DNA from: Alphaproteobacteria bacterium
Lineage (GTDB): Bacteria; Pseudomonadota; Alphaproteobacteria; Rhizobiales; Aestuariivirgaceae
DNA length: 9,468 nucleotides
Assembly (NCBI GenBank): GCA_024639035.1
Contig: JAHEJE010000095.1
Location: 1 to 9,468 of the forward strand
Reading direction: 5' to 3'
Positions 1-5,959 of the stretch are shown here, piece after piece (the stretch's first letter is position 1; each line of letters begins with the position of its first letter). The notes beneath the pieces are model-generated. The model searched no databases. It was not told the DNA's origin and saw nothing but the letters and a program-made list of their open reading frames with translations. Position numbers and translations under genes: made by a program.

Positions 1-19
1 CTCCAAGGGCGACAGCTAG
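1..19 (+). CDS. 3' end of an upstream gene (partial)
   Basis: One frame reads Ser-Lys-Gly-Asp-Ser and then a TAG stop at 17-19, three bases before the next start codon. The tight spacing suggests these are the last codons of a gene cotranscribed with the OmpA-domain protein that follows. In alphaproteobacteria the usual partner of such a protein is a MotA/TolQ/ExbB-type proton-channel subunit, but five residues cannot show this. The identity is inference from context only. Confidence 0.35.
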
Positions 20-22
20 ACC

Positions 23-1057
23 ATGGCCGGTCTTGCCAGTCGCAGGGAGCGATCCGGCCAGGCCGGCTATTACTGGCCGGGCTTCGTCGATGCCATGGCC
101 CAGTTGCTGCTGGTCATCACTTTCCTGCTGTCGGTGTTCATGATCGCTCAGTTCATGCTGGCCCGCGAGATCACCGGCCAGGACACCGTGCTGTCGAAGC
201 TGCGCTCGCAAATCGCCGAACTCAGCGAACTTTTGGCCCTGGAGGCCTCGGCCAAATCGGAACTCGAAACCACCCTCGCCGCACTGACCGACGATCTCAA
301 ATCGGCCCGCGACGAAACCGGCCGCCTGCAGGGTGTGATCGATGCCCTACGTACCGAAGGACAGGCCTCGGCGGGTGCTCTAAGCAAGTTCCAGGCCGAG
401 TTGCAGGGTGAAAAGAAGATATCCGCAGAGGCGCTCGCCCGGGTCGAACTGCTCAACCAGCAGCTTGCCGCCCTGCGCCGCCAGATCGCCGTTCTCAACG
501 ACGCACTTGAAGCCTCCGAAACCCGCGACCGCGAGAGCAGAACCCAGATTGCCGACCTCGGCCGCCGCCTCAACGTCGCCCTGGCCCAGCGGGTTCAGGA
601 ACTGGCCCGCTACCGTTCGGAATTCTTCGGCCGCCTGCGGCGCATCTTGTCGCAACGCTCCGACATCCGCGTGGTCGGAGACCGTTTCGTATTCCAGTCC
701 GAGGTGCTGTTCCCCAAGGGCTCATCGGAAATCAATCCCGTTGGTGCCCGCGAGCTCGACAAGCTGGCCCAGGCCATTGTCGAACTGGACCAGCAGATCC
801 CCGCCGACATCAACTGGGTTCTGCGCGTTGACGGCCACACCGATATCGATCCGATCAACACCCCCGAATTCCAGTCCAACTGGGAGCTGTCGGCCTCGCG
901 CGCCATTGCCGTGGTCAAGACCCTGATCGACAAGGGAATCCCGCCCAAACGGCTGGTTGCCGCCGGGTTTGGTGAATTTCAGCCGATCGACCCGGCCGAC
1001 AGCGATGCCGCAAAAGCCAAGAACCGGCGCATCGAACTCAAGCTGACCGAGCGCTGA
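23..1057 (+). CDS. Membrane-anchored OmpA/MotB-type peptidoglycan-binding protein with TolR-like transmembrane segment
   Basis: This 344-residue inner-membrane protein probably couples a membrane ion channel to the cell wall. Residues about 20-46 form one transmembrane helix. Its start, P-G-F-V-D-A-M-A-Q-L-L, resembles the ExbD/TolR motif P-L-V-D-V-M-L-V-L-L, which places Asp23 where those proteins carry their proton-conducting aspartate. Residues about 53-205 are a long, Glu/Arg/Ala-rich coiled coil with no proline breaks. Residues about 218-344 are an OmpA C-terminal domain with the expected V-D-G-H-T-D (269-274), N-W-E-L-S-x-x-R-A (286-294) and N-R-R-I-E-L (334-339) elements that bind diaminopimelate in peptidoglycan. 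The ATG at 23 follows the upstream stop by three bases, which implies translational coupling; there is no strong Shine-Dalgarno sequence. The fold assignment is solid. The cellular role, whether Tol/Exb-like, motor-like or a structural tether, is open. Confidence 0.85.
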   Translation: MAGLASRRERSGQAGYYWPGFVDAMAQLLLVITFLLSVFMIAQFMLAREITGQDTVLSKLRSQIAELSELLALEASAKSELETTLAALTDDLKSARDETGRLQGVIDALRTEGQASAGALSKFQAELQGEKKISAEALARVELLNQQLAALRRQIAVLNDALEASETRDRESRTQIADLGRRLNVALAQRVQELARYRSEFFGRLRRILSQRSDIRVVGDRFVFQSEVLFPKGSSEINPVGARELDKLAQAIVELDQQIPADINWVLRVDGHTDIDPINTPEFQSNWELSASRAIAVVKTLIDKGIPPKRLVAAGFGEFQPIDPADSDAAKAKNRRIELKLTER

Positions 1058-1159
1058 GACGGTCTCGACGGTCACCGGCCTGTTGGCGAGCCGCTTTGCC
1101 CAGGCCGCCATCTGTGTATAGAATTCGCGACGCAAGGAAATTCAATGACGCCGGGATGA

Positions 1160-1246
1160 AAGAAACGGGCCGAGATGTATGCCGAGATGCAGCAGATCCT
1201 GCATGACGACGGTGGCAATATCTTCCGCCGTTGGTGGTTTGTCTAA
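1160..1246 (+). pseudogene. Probable remnant: C-terminal end of a family 5 ABC-transporter solute-binding protein
   Basis: The gap 1058-1320 holds no intact gene. One frame from 1160, just after an in-frame TGA at 1157-1159, to the TAA at 1244-1246 encodes 28 residues including KRAEMYAEMQQILHDDGG. The pattern K-R-x-x-M-Y-x-E-M-Q-x-I-x-x-D-x-G-G is the familiar C-terminal stretch of oligopeptide/dipeptide-type periplasmic binding proteins (SBP_bac_5). The last residues (N-I-F-R-R-W-W-F-V) no longer look like that family, which normally continues with a hydrophobic G-V-x-x-P-x-F stretch. In another frame, 1141-1155 reads F-N-D-A-G, loosely like the W-N-D-A stretch that lies somewhat upstream in such proteins; this would fit an internal deletion with a frameshift but is weak. 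No transporter genes are nearby. I recognised the motif by eye. The rest of the gap, 1058-1140, shows nothing I can name. Confidence 0.5.
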
Positions 1247-1274
1247 ATCACTGTAAGACGGCAAATGCATGGCG

Positions 1275-1297
1275 CGGCCGGCACTGTTTGCCGGCCG
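1275..1297 (+). repeat. Perfect 8-bp inverted repeat ahead of the serine hydrolase gene
   Basis: CGGCCGGC (1275-1282) and GCCGGCCG (1290-1297) pair perfectly across a 7-base loop, ACTGTTT. A competing pairing joins AGACGGC plus AAA (1256-1265) with TTT (1287-1289) plus GCCGTCT (1294-1300), leaving a 4-base bulge. The bases after the stem (TCTGCCTTTGATG) are only mildly T-rich, so this is at best a poor intrinsic terminator. The structure ends 23 bases before the ATG at 1321 and may belong to that gene's leader or be the terminator of the degraded gene upstream. Confidence 0.5.
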
Positions 1298-1320
1298 TCT
1301 GCCTTTGATGGGACACGACA

Positions 1321-2538
1321 ATGAACGACACATCACGCTCCGCCGAGCGCGGTTTCGATCCTGAGCGCCTGCAGCGCATTCAAGATTGGATGCAGCGCTA
1401 TGTCGATGCCGGAAAAATTCCGTTCGCGGCAACCGTGATCTCGCGCCACGACAAGGTCGCCTGGCATGGTTTCACCGGCCTCAGCGACGTCGAGAACGCC
1501 AAGCCCTACGCACTCGACACCATCGTGCGGATGTTCTCGATGACCAAGCCGGTCACCGCCGTTGCGTTGATGATGTTGTATGAGCAGGGGTTGTTCAACC
1601 TCGACGATCCCATCGAGGACTACCTGCCGGAATTCAAGGGCTTGCGGGTACTGCGCAAGGGCGCAAAGAGCCTGGACAAGACCCGCAGGCTCAAGGCAAA
1701 ACCGACCATCCACCATCTGCTCACCCACACTTCGGGCCTGTCCTACAGCTTCAACGGCGGACCGCTCGGCGCCGCACAACTTTCGCAGAACCTGGACTTT
1801 GGGCCCGGAGCCGGCGGGTTGGCATCCGCTGTCAGGCGTCTTTCCCGTCTGCCGCTGGAGTTCGATCCCGGCGAGCGTTGGCACTATTCGGTGGCCAGCG
1901 ATGTTCTCGGCCGGCTGATCGAGGTGATAAGCGGCGAACCGCTGGACCGCTATTTCCACGACCGCATCTTCGAACCGCTCGGCATGACCGACACCCGTTT
2001 CGATGTCCCCGACGCTGACGCCGCCAGGCTGGCCAGTCTCTATGCGGCAGACGGCAGCGGCGGCATGGTTTTGGACGATGCCGCCGACACGTCGCGCTAC
2101 CGGGCTGGCCGCGTCGACACCTTCTCGGGCGGCGGCGGCCTGCTGTCGACCGCCGGCGATTTCCTGATCTTTGCCGAGATGCTGCGCCTGGGCGGACGTT
2201 TCGACGATGTCCGACTGCTGTCGTCGCGCACGCTCGACTTCATGACCCGCAATCATCTGCCCGGCGACATCGCCGCAATGGGTCCCGACACCTGGTGCGA
2301 AACGTCGTTCCACGGCGTCGGCTTCGGTCTCGGCTTCTGGGTGATGCTTGATCCGCCGACCGCTCGCATGCTCGGCATCGTCGGTGATTTCGGCTGGGGC
2401 GGCATGGCCTCGACCGTCTTCTGGGTCGACCCGGTCGAGGACATGACGGTGCTCTACCTGACCCAGCTGATGCCGTCGAGCACCTATCCGCTGCGCAAGG
2501 AACTGCGCTCATTGGTCTATCAGGCGCTGGTCGACTGA
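1321..2538 (+). CDS. Serine hydrolase of the class C beta-lactamase / esterase superfamily
   Basis: This 405-residue protein has the serine beta-lactamase-like fold (PF00144 type). The nucleophile motif S-M-T-K is at 73-76 with Ser73 and Lys76. The Y-S-V at 189-191 supplies the usual Tyr of the Y-x-N/Y-S-x motif. L-T-H-T-S-G-L (134-140) is the conserved signature found in EstB-like esterases and PBP4-like hydrolases. F-G-W-G-G (357-361) near the end occupies the place of the K-T-G/H-x-G box. There is no signal peptide or transmembrane segment, so it is probably cytoplasmic. That, together with the W-G-G variant, favours an esterase or amide hydrolase over a true beta-lactamase or penicillin-binding protein. 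The substrate cannot be read from sequence. The ATG at 1321 has a modest upstream GGGA, and the gene ends one base before the convergent gluQ gene. It sits alone, without an obvious pathway context. Confidence 0.85.
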   Translation: MNDTSRSAERGFDPERLQRIQDWMQRYVDAGKIPFAATVISRHDKVAWHGFTGLSDVENAKPYALDTIVRMFSMTKPVTAVALMMLYEQGLFNLDDPIEDYLPEFKGLRVLRKGAKSLDKTRRLKAKPTIHHLLTHTSGLSYSFNGGPLGAAQLSQNLDFGPGAGGLASAVRRLSRLPLEFDPGERWHYSVASDVLGRLIEVISGEPLDRYFHDRIFEPLGMTDTRFDVPDADAARLASLYAADGSGGMVLDDAADTSRYRAGRVDTFSGGGGLLSTAGDFLIFAEMLRLGGRFDDVRLLSSRTLDFMTRNHLPGDIAAMGPDTWCETSFHGVGFGLGFWVMLDPPTARMLGIVGDFGWGGMASTVFWVDPVEDMTVLYLTQLMPSSTYPLRKELRSLVYQALVD

Positions 2539-2539
2539 C

Positions 2540-3385
2540 CTACGCGAACCCGAGCAGCTCAAGCACCTCGGCGGCTGAAACGCCGGCCTGGCGCAGAGCC
2601 CGCAGCGAACGGTCGCCGGCGCTCTTGGACAGTTTGCGCCCGGTCTCGTCGCCGATCAGCCGATGATGGGCATATTGCGGCTGCGGCAGGTTGAGCAGGA
2701 CCTGCAGCAGCCGGTGGATGGCCGTTGCGGCGAACAGGTCGGTTCCCCGCGTTACATGGCTGATGCCCTGCACGGCGTCGTCGACCACGACGGCGATGTG
2801 GTAGCTCGTCGCGATGTCCTTGCGCGCCAGGATGACATCGCCCCAGACCTTCGGATCGGCATTCAGGGTTTCGGCTTCACCGCTCGCCGTGTTGACCAGC
2901 TCCCGGAAACGCAGATCGCCGGCGGCGACGATCGCCTTGGCCATGTCGAGGCGCAGGGCAAACGGTGTGCCGGCCGTCATCAACTGCATTCGCTCTTGCG
3001 CGGTACGCAATTTGCAGATGCCCGGATAGACCGGCGCCCCGTCCGGATCCTTCGCCGTGCGCGCCGCGTTCAGCTTCTTGCGCGTGCAAAAGCACGGATA
3101 GAGCAGCCGCAAGCGTTCGAGCCGGTCGAGCGCCGTCGTGTACGCTGCAAGATGCTCGCTCTGGCGGCGCACCGGCGCAGGCCAACTCAGCCCAAGCCAG
3201 GCCAGGTCTTCGAACACCCATTCGGTGTACTCCGGCTTGCAGCGCGCGGTGTCGATATCCTCGATGCGTAGCAGCAGCCTGCCCTCGAGTTCGCGTGCCA
3301 TCCGCTGCGCAAACAGCGCCGAATAGGCATGGCCGAGATGCAGGGGCCCGTTCGGACTCGGAGCAAAACGCAATCGCGCCGTCAT
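2540..3385 (-). CDS. gluQ: Glutamyl-Q tRNA(Asp) synthetase
   Basis: The 281-residue protein is a truncated class I glutamyl-tRNA synthetase paralogue (GluQRS/YadB). The family activates glutamate without tRNA and attaches it to queuosine at position 34 of tRNA(Asp), making glutamyl-queuosine. The N-terminal R-F-A-P-S-P-N-G (6-13) leads into the HIGH-equivalent H-L-G-H (16-19). The KMSKS-equivalent K-L-S-K-S is at 251-255. Cys98, Cys100, Tyr120 and Cys124 (C-F-C ... Y-P-G-I-C) match the zinc-site arrangement of YadB. The protein ends about 25 residues after K-L-S-K-S and lacks the anticodon-binding domain of GltX, which is what separates GluQRS from a real GluRS. The ATG at 3385 has no clear Shine-Dalgarno sequence but fits the family N-terminus. 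It is convergent with the serine hydrolase and divergent from the DNA glycosylase. The earlier steps of queuosine synthesis are not in this window. Confidence 0.93.
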   Translation of the reverse strand: MTARLRFAPSPNGPLHLGHAYSALFAQRMARELEGRLLLRIEDIDTARCKPEYTEWVFEDLAWLGLSWPAPVRRQSEHLAAYTTALDRLERLRLLYPCFCTRKKLNAARTAKDPDGAPVYPGICKLRTAQERMQLMTAGTPFALRLDMAKAIVAAGDLRFRELVNTASGEAETLNADPKVWGDVILARKDIATSYHIAVVVDDAVQGISHVTRGTDLFAATAIHRLLQVLLNLPQPQYAHHRLIGDETGRKLSKSAGDRSLRALRQAGVSAAEVLELLGFA

Positions 3386-3468
3386 CGCTTGCGGTATAGT
3401 CGTGGCGGGAACATCACACGCCTATAGGCCGGTTGGGCTTGCTGCGTCAAATGGATCGCCGCCTCGAT

Positions 3469-4104
3469 ATGAAAACCATTGAAACCGACACCGATGTTGC
3501 CGCCGGCATCGCCGAATTGATCGGCCGCGACCCGGTGCTCGGCGATGTGTACCGGGTGACCGGCCAACCGGCCCTGCGCCGGTCGCCCCCCGGCCTGCCG
3601 ACACTGCTGCACATGATCACCGAGCAGATGATTTCACTGCAGGCCGCCGCCGCCATCTGGCAGCGCGTCGAAGCCGCGTTTGCCCCCTTCGATCCTCATG
3701 CCATGGCCGCAGCACCCGACAAGACCTATCGCGCCTGCGGCCTGTCCGGCCCCAAGCTGCGCACCATGCGCGCCCTGGCAACGGCCATCGCCGAGGGCCA
3801 TCTGCATCTCGACCGGCTGGACGCCATGAACGACGCGGCGGCCTGCGCCCACCTGACCGCGGTCAAGGGCATCGGCGACTGGACCGCCCAGGTCTATTTG
3901 CTGGCCTGCCACGGCCGGCCCGACATCTGGCCGGCCGCCGACCTTGCCCTGCAGGTCGCCGTTCAGGATGTTCACGCCCTCGATAGCAGGCCCTCGGCAA
4001 CAGACATGCAAAGGCTTGCCGAGGATTGGAGACCCCTGCGCGCCATCGCCGCGCGCCTGCTGTGGGCACACTACCGGGTCATCAAAGGGTTGCCGCCCAA
4101 ATGA
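3469..4104 (+). CDS. DNA-3-methyladenine glycosylase II, AlkA-type HhH-GPD family
   Basis: This base-excision repair enzyme should remove alkylated purines such as 3-methyladenine from DNA. From the ATG at 3469 it has 211 residues. The helix-hairpin-helix is L-T-A-V-K-G-I-G-D-W-T-A (129-140). The G/P-D segment is W-P-A-A-D-L-A-L (154-161), with Asp158 as the catalytic aspartate. W-R-P-L-R-A-I-A-A-R-L-L-W (187-199) is the typical C-terminal helix of the group. It lacks the N-terminal domain of E. coli AlkA and any iron-sulfur cluster cysteines, so it resembles the short Mag/AlkA-like form. Other possible starts are ATG 3451 and TTG 3433; none has a good ribosome-binding site. I chose 3469 because M-K-T-I-E-T-D resembles the usual family start. 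It is transcribed away from gluQ across an 83-base gap. No Ada-type regulator is visible. Confidence 0.88.
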   Translation: MKTIETDTDVAAGIAELIGRDPVLGDVYRVTGQPALRRSPPGLPTLLHMITEQMISLQAAAAIWQRVEAAFAPFDPHAMAAAPDKTYRACGLSGPKLRTMRALATAIAEGHLHLDRLDAMNDAAACAHLTAVKGIGDWTAQVYLLACHGRPDIWPAADLALQVAVQDVHALDSRPSATDMQRLAEDWRPLRAIAARLLWAHYRVIKGLPPK

Positions 4105-4137
4105 TCTTTGTGTGATCGACAGGCCACAGTCTGGACC

Positions 4138-4165
4138 TTCACAAGACCGTTTCACAAGATATAGT
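4138..4165 (+). promoter_or_regulatory. Candidate sigma-70 promoter with overlapping direct repeat, for the HNH gene
   Basis: TTCACA at 4138-4143 matches the -35 consensus at 5 of 6 positions. TATAGT at 4160-4165 matches the -10 consensus at 5 of 6. The spacer is 16 bases. Transcription would begin near 4172 and give a leader of about 60 bases. The nonamer TTCACAAGA occurs twice, at 4138-4146 and 4151-4159, so one copy covers the -35 element and the other fills the spacer just before the -10. That layout could be an operator, or the second copy could be an alternative -35 arising by chance. Confidence 0.5.
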
Positions 4166-4184
4166 ACGAGGCCCGAAACAACCG

Positions 4185-4205
4185 GGGGCAACTTACCGGT
4201 GCCCC
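4185..4205 (+). other. Leader hairpin upstream of the HNH gene
   Basis: GGGGCA (4185-4190) and TGCCCC (4200-4205) form a perfect 6-bp stem with a 9-base loop, extendable by a G-T pair. It lies in the predicted leader between the promoter at 4138-4165 and the ribosome-binding site at 4222. No T-run follows, so it is not a normal terminator. A shorter competing stem, ACCGG (4181-4185) with CCGGT (4196-4200), overlaps it. Function is unknown. Confidence 0.35.
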
Positions 4206-4221
4206 TGTCACAGCGCGAAGC

Positions 4222-4227
4222 GAGGTG
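4222..4227 (+). promoter_or_regulatory. Ribosome-binding site that selects GTG 4235 as the HNH gene start
   Basis: GAGGTG is a good Shine-Dalgarno sequence and ends seven bases before the GTG at 4235. The in-frame ATG at 4253 has only a weak GAAG before it. This is why the GTG was chosen. Confidence 0.6.
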
Positions 4228-4234
4228 TAAACAG

Positions 4235-4801
4235 GTGCAGCCCGAAGCTGTCATGACCCGGCCGGAGAACTGCCCGGCACTTGTGCTCAATGCCGACTTC
4301 CGGCCGTTGAGCTACTACCCGCTGTCGCTGTGGTCCTGGCAGGATGCGATCAAGGCGGTGTTTCTGGATCGGGTCAACATCGTTTCCGAATACGAAACCG
4401 AGGTCCACAGCCCCAGTTTTGCCTTCCGGCTGCCGAGCGTGGTGTCGCTGAAGAATTACGTCTGCCCGGCCAAATACCCCGCATTCACCCGTTTCAATGT
4501 GTTCTTACGCGATCAGTTCCGGTGCCAGTATTGCGGCATTGACTCCGACCTGACCTTCGACCACCTGATCCCGCGTTCTCGCGGCGGCCTGACCACCTGG
4601 GACAATGTCGTTGCCGCCTGTTCGCCGTGCAATCTGAAGAAGGGCGGCAAGATGCCCAAGGCCGCCGCCATGTTCCCGGCGCACAAGCCGGTGCGCCCGA
4701 CCGTCTACCAGCTGCACCGCAACGGCCGCCGATTTCCGCCGAACTACCTGCATCAGAGCTGGCAGGATTACCTTTACTGGGACAGCGAACTGGAACCGTG
4801 A
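4235..4801 (+). CDS. HNH endonuclease family protein
   Basis: The 188-residue protein (from the GTG) carries an HNH nuclease domain at about 94-140: C-Q-Y-C (97-100), F-D-H-L-I-P-R-S-R-G-G (108-118) with the Asp109-His110 pair, W-D-N at 122-124, and A-C-S-P-C-N (128-133). The four cysteines Cys97, Cys100, Cys129 and Cys132 should bind a structural zinc, with His110 and the asparagine as active-site residues. The N-terminal part, L-N-A-D-F-R-P-L-S-Y-Y-P-L-S-L-W (18-33), is characteristic of a widespread chromosomal HNH family in alphaproteobacteria and cyanobacteria, whose biological role is not established to my knowledge. No restriction-modification or homing partner is adjacent and it does not interrupt a host gene, so a parasitic homing nuclease is unlikely. 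The gene has its own predicted promoter. Its last 28 bases overlap the 3' end of the convergent dsbB-like gene. The ATG at 4253 is the alternative start. Confidence 0.85.
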   Translation: MQPEAVMTRPENCPALVLNADFRPLSYYPLSLWSWQDAIKAVFLDRVNIVSEYETEVHSPSFAFRLPSVVSLKNYVCPAKYPAFTRFNVFLRDQFRCQYCGIDSDLTFDHLIPRSRGGLTTWDNVVAACSPCNLKKGGKMPKAAAMFPAHKPVRPTVYQLHRNGRRFPPNYLHQSWQDYLYWDSELEP

Positions 4802-5313
4802 TCCCTGGTCATGGCACCGCGCAGGGCAACCGCCGCGACCAGCAGCGAAACGACGACGTTCCAGCCGGCAAACGACAGCCCGAACATGCGCCATTGCGCC
4901 TCGTCGCAGCGAACCACCGTCGCCTTGCTCAGGTCCGGCAGGCCGCCCGACAGCCCGCCACCCCCGGCGCATGATTGCGGCCCCGGCCAGAACCCCCATT
5001 CGACGCCGGCATGATAGACGCCGATACCAGCCCCCCCGATCATGACCAATGCGCAGATGATCAGTCCAAGCCGCACCAGTGGAGTCCTGGCCGCAACCGC
5101 CGGCCAAAGCATCGCGAGCGTCAGCGGCAGGACGACGTAGTACGCCCAGCGCTGCATCAGGCACAACGGGCACGGACTGAAGCCGCCGATCAACTGAAAC
5201 GCCCAGGCCCCGATGATGGTCGCCGCCGACAGCGCAAAAACGAAGATGACCCACCTTTGCATCTTCAGGGCCGACAAAGTCATGGCAGAGTTGCTGTCGC
5301 GAAATTGTGTCAT
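4774..5313 (-). CDS. dsbB: Disulfide bond formation protein B (DsbB family)
   Basis: This inner-membrane protein reoxidises DsbA-type thiol oxidases and passes the electrons to quinone. It has 179 residues and four predicted helices at about 21-42, 57-73, 80-99 and 147-166. The periplasmic redox pairs are the C-P-L-C motif (Cys48, Cys51) after helix 1 and Cys115/Cys136 in the loop between helices 3 and 4. The arginine-containing M-Q-R-W (53-56) just after C-P-L-C is a DsbB-like feature. The loop holds an unusual glycine-rich run (117-124). The ATG at 5313 directly follows the stop codon of the upstream yqaA-type gene with no spacer, which implies coupled translation; ATG 5283 is a less likely start. 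The 3' end overlaps the convergent HNH gene by 28 bases. DsbB or a close relative such as DsbI cannot be told apart here, and no dsbA lies in the window. Confidence 0.9.
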   Translation of the reverse strand: MTQFRDSNSAMTLSALKMQRWVIFVFALSAATIIGAWAFQLIGGFSPCPLCLMQRWAYYVVLPLTLAMLWPAVAARTPLVRLGLIICALVMIGGAGIGVYHAGVEWGFWPGPQSCAGGGGLSGGLPDLSKATVVRCDEAQWRMFGLSFAGWNVVVSLLVAAVALRGAMTRDHGSSSLSQ

Positions 5314-5895
5314 TCAGAACACATAGCGTACGGCGAGAAAGCCGCCAACCAGCAGCACACCCATGGCCAGAGTCAGCCACCCCAGATAGCGCTCGATGAA
5401 CGCTCTGATCGGCGGCCCGAACCAGTACAGCAGCCCGCAGACCAGAAAGAACCGGATGCCGCGCGACACGATACTGCCGGCAATGAACACCGGCACCGCC
5501 ATCTGCGTGACGCCGCTGGCGATGGTGATCACCTTGTAGGGAAACGGCGTCAGCCCGGCAAAGAACACGATCGCCAGGCCGTATTCATTGTACTTCGACG
5601 AGAAACTGGTGAATTTCTCGCCGAGGCCATAGAAATCGATGATCGCCTGACCCACCGTATCGAACAGGAAATAGCCGATAGCGTAGCCCGCCGCACCACC
5701 GATCACCGAAGCAAGCGTCGCGACAGTGGCATACAGCCACGCCTTGGCGCGCTCGGCGAGCACCATCGGGATCAGCAGCGCATCGGGGGGAATCGGAAAC
5801 ACCGAACTCTCGATGAATGCAATGAAACCAAGCGCCGCCGTGGCGTGGCGATGTGCCGCCAGGTCCATTGCCCAATCGTACAGTCTGCGAATCAT
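5314..5895 (-). CDS. YqaA/DedA-type VTT-domain membrane protein
   Basis: The 193-residue polytopic inner-membrane protein belongs to the VTT (DedA-like) family. Seen are F-I-E-S-S-V-F-P-I-P-P-D (27-38) with Glu29, G-Y-A-I-G-Y (70-75), T-P-F-P-Y-K (116-121) followed by I-x-x-G-V, and S-R-G-I-R-F-F (144-150), the last being typical of the YqaA branch. DedA proteins are implicated in lipid-carrier or phospholipid flipping and membrane homeostasis; the substrate of YqaA proteins is not established to my knowledge. I chose ATG 5895, where the family start M-I-R-R-L-Y-D-W fits. A GTG at 5931 would add 12 residues. The gene abuts dsbB. A weak promoter-like pair on the minus strand (TTGAGA at 5941-5936, CATGTT at 5918-5913, 17-base spacer) lies in the 64-base gap after the hemerythrin gene, so the pair could be transcribed separately or by read-through. 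Confidence 0.85.
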   Translation of the reverse strand: MIRRLYDWAMDLAAHRHATAALGFIAFIESSVFPIPPDALLIPMVLAERAKAWLYATVATLASVIGGAAGYAIGYFLFDTVGQAIIDFYGLGEKFTSFSSKYNEYGLAIVFFAGLTPFPYKVITIASGVTQMAVPVFIAGSIVSRGIRFFLVCGLLYWFGPPIRAFIERYLGWLTLAMGVLLVGGFLAVRYVF

Positions 5896-5959
5896 CGCCA
5901 AGCGATAAGTACAACATGCTGATTCGTCCACAGCATCTCAAACGGCGATGCCGGCCTGG

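Noticed and set aside
1057..1067. GAGACGGTCTC-like palindrome just after the OmpA-domain gene, considered as a terminator
   Set aside because: The loop would be one base and no T-run follows, so it cannot form a working hairpin terminator.
1095..1122. TATAGA at 1117-1122 with TTTGCC 16 bases upstream as a promoter
   Set aside because: The -35 matches only about half the consensus and no intact gene follows; it could be a relic of the lost transporter gene, but the evidence is too thin.
1333..2313. A 326-codon minus-strand open frame opposite the serine hydrolase
   Set aside because: The plus-strand product has clear catalytic motifs. The antisense translation has no family signature and is explained by high GC content.
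3944..4234. A 5' extension of the HNH reading frame back into the DNA glycosylase gene
   Set aside because: The extra residues are non-family, overlap the glycosylase coding region by over 150 bases and lie upstream of a better promoter and ribosome-binding site.
4975..5922. A 315-codon plus-strand open frame across dsbB and the yqaA-type gene
   Set aside because: It covers two well-defined minus-strand membrane proteins and its own translation is a compositionally odd, Arg/Gln/His-rich sequence without a domain.
5916..5936. ATGCTG/CAGCAT inverted repeat between the hemerythrin and yqaA-type genes, considered as a terminator
   Set aside because: The 6-bp stem is weak, has a 9-base loop and is not followed by a T-run on the minus strand. 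It also overlaps the weak promoter-like pair there.
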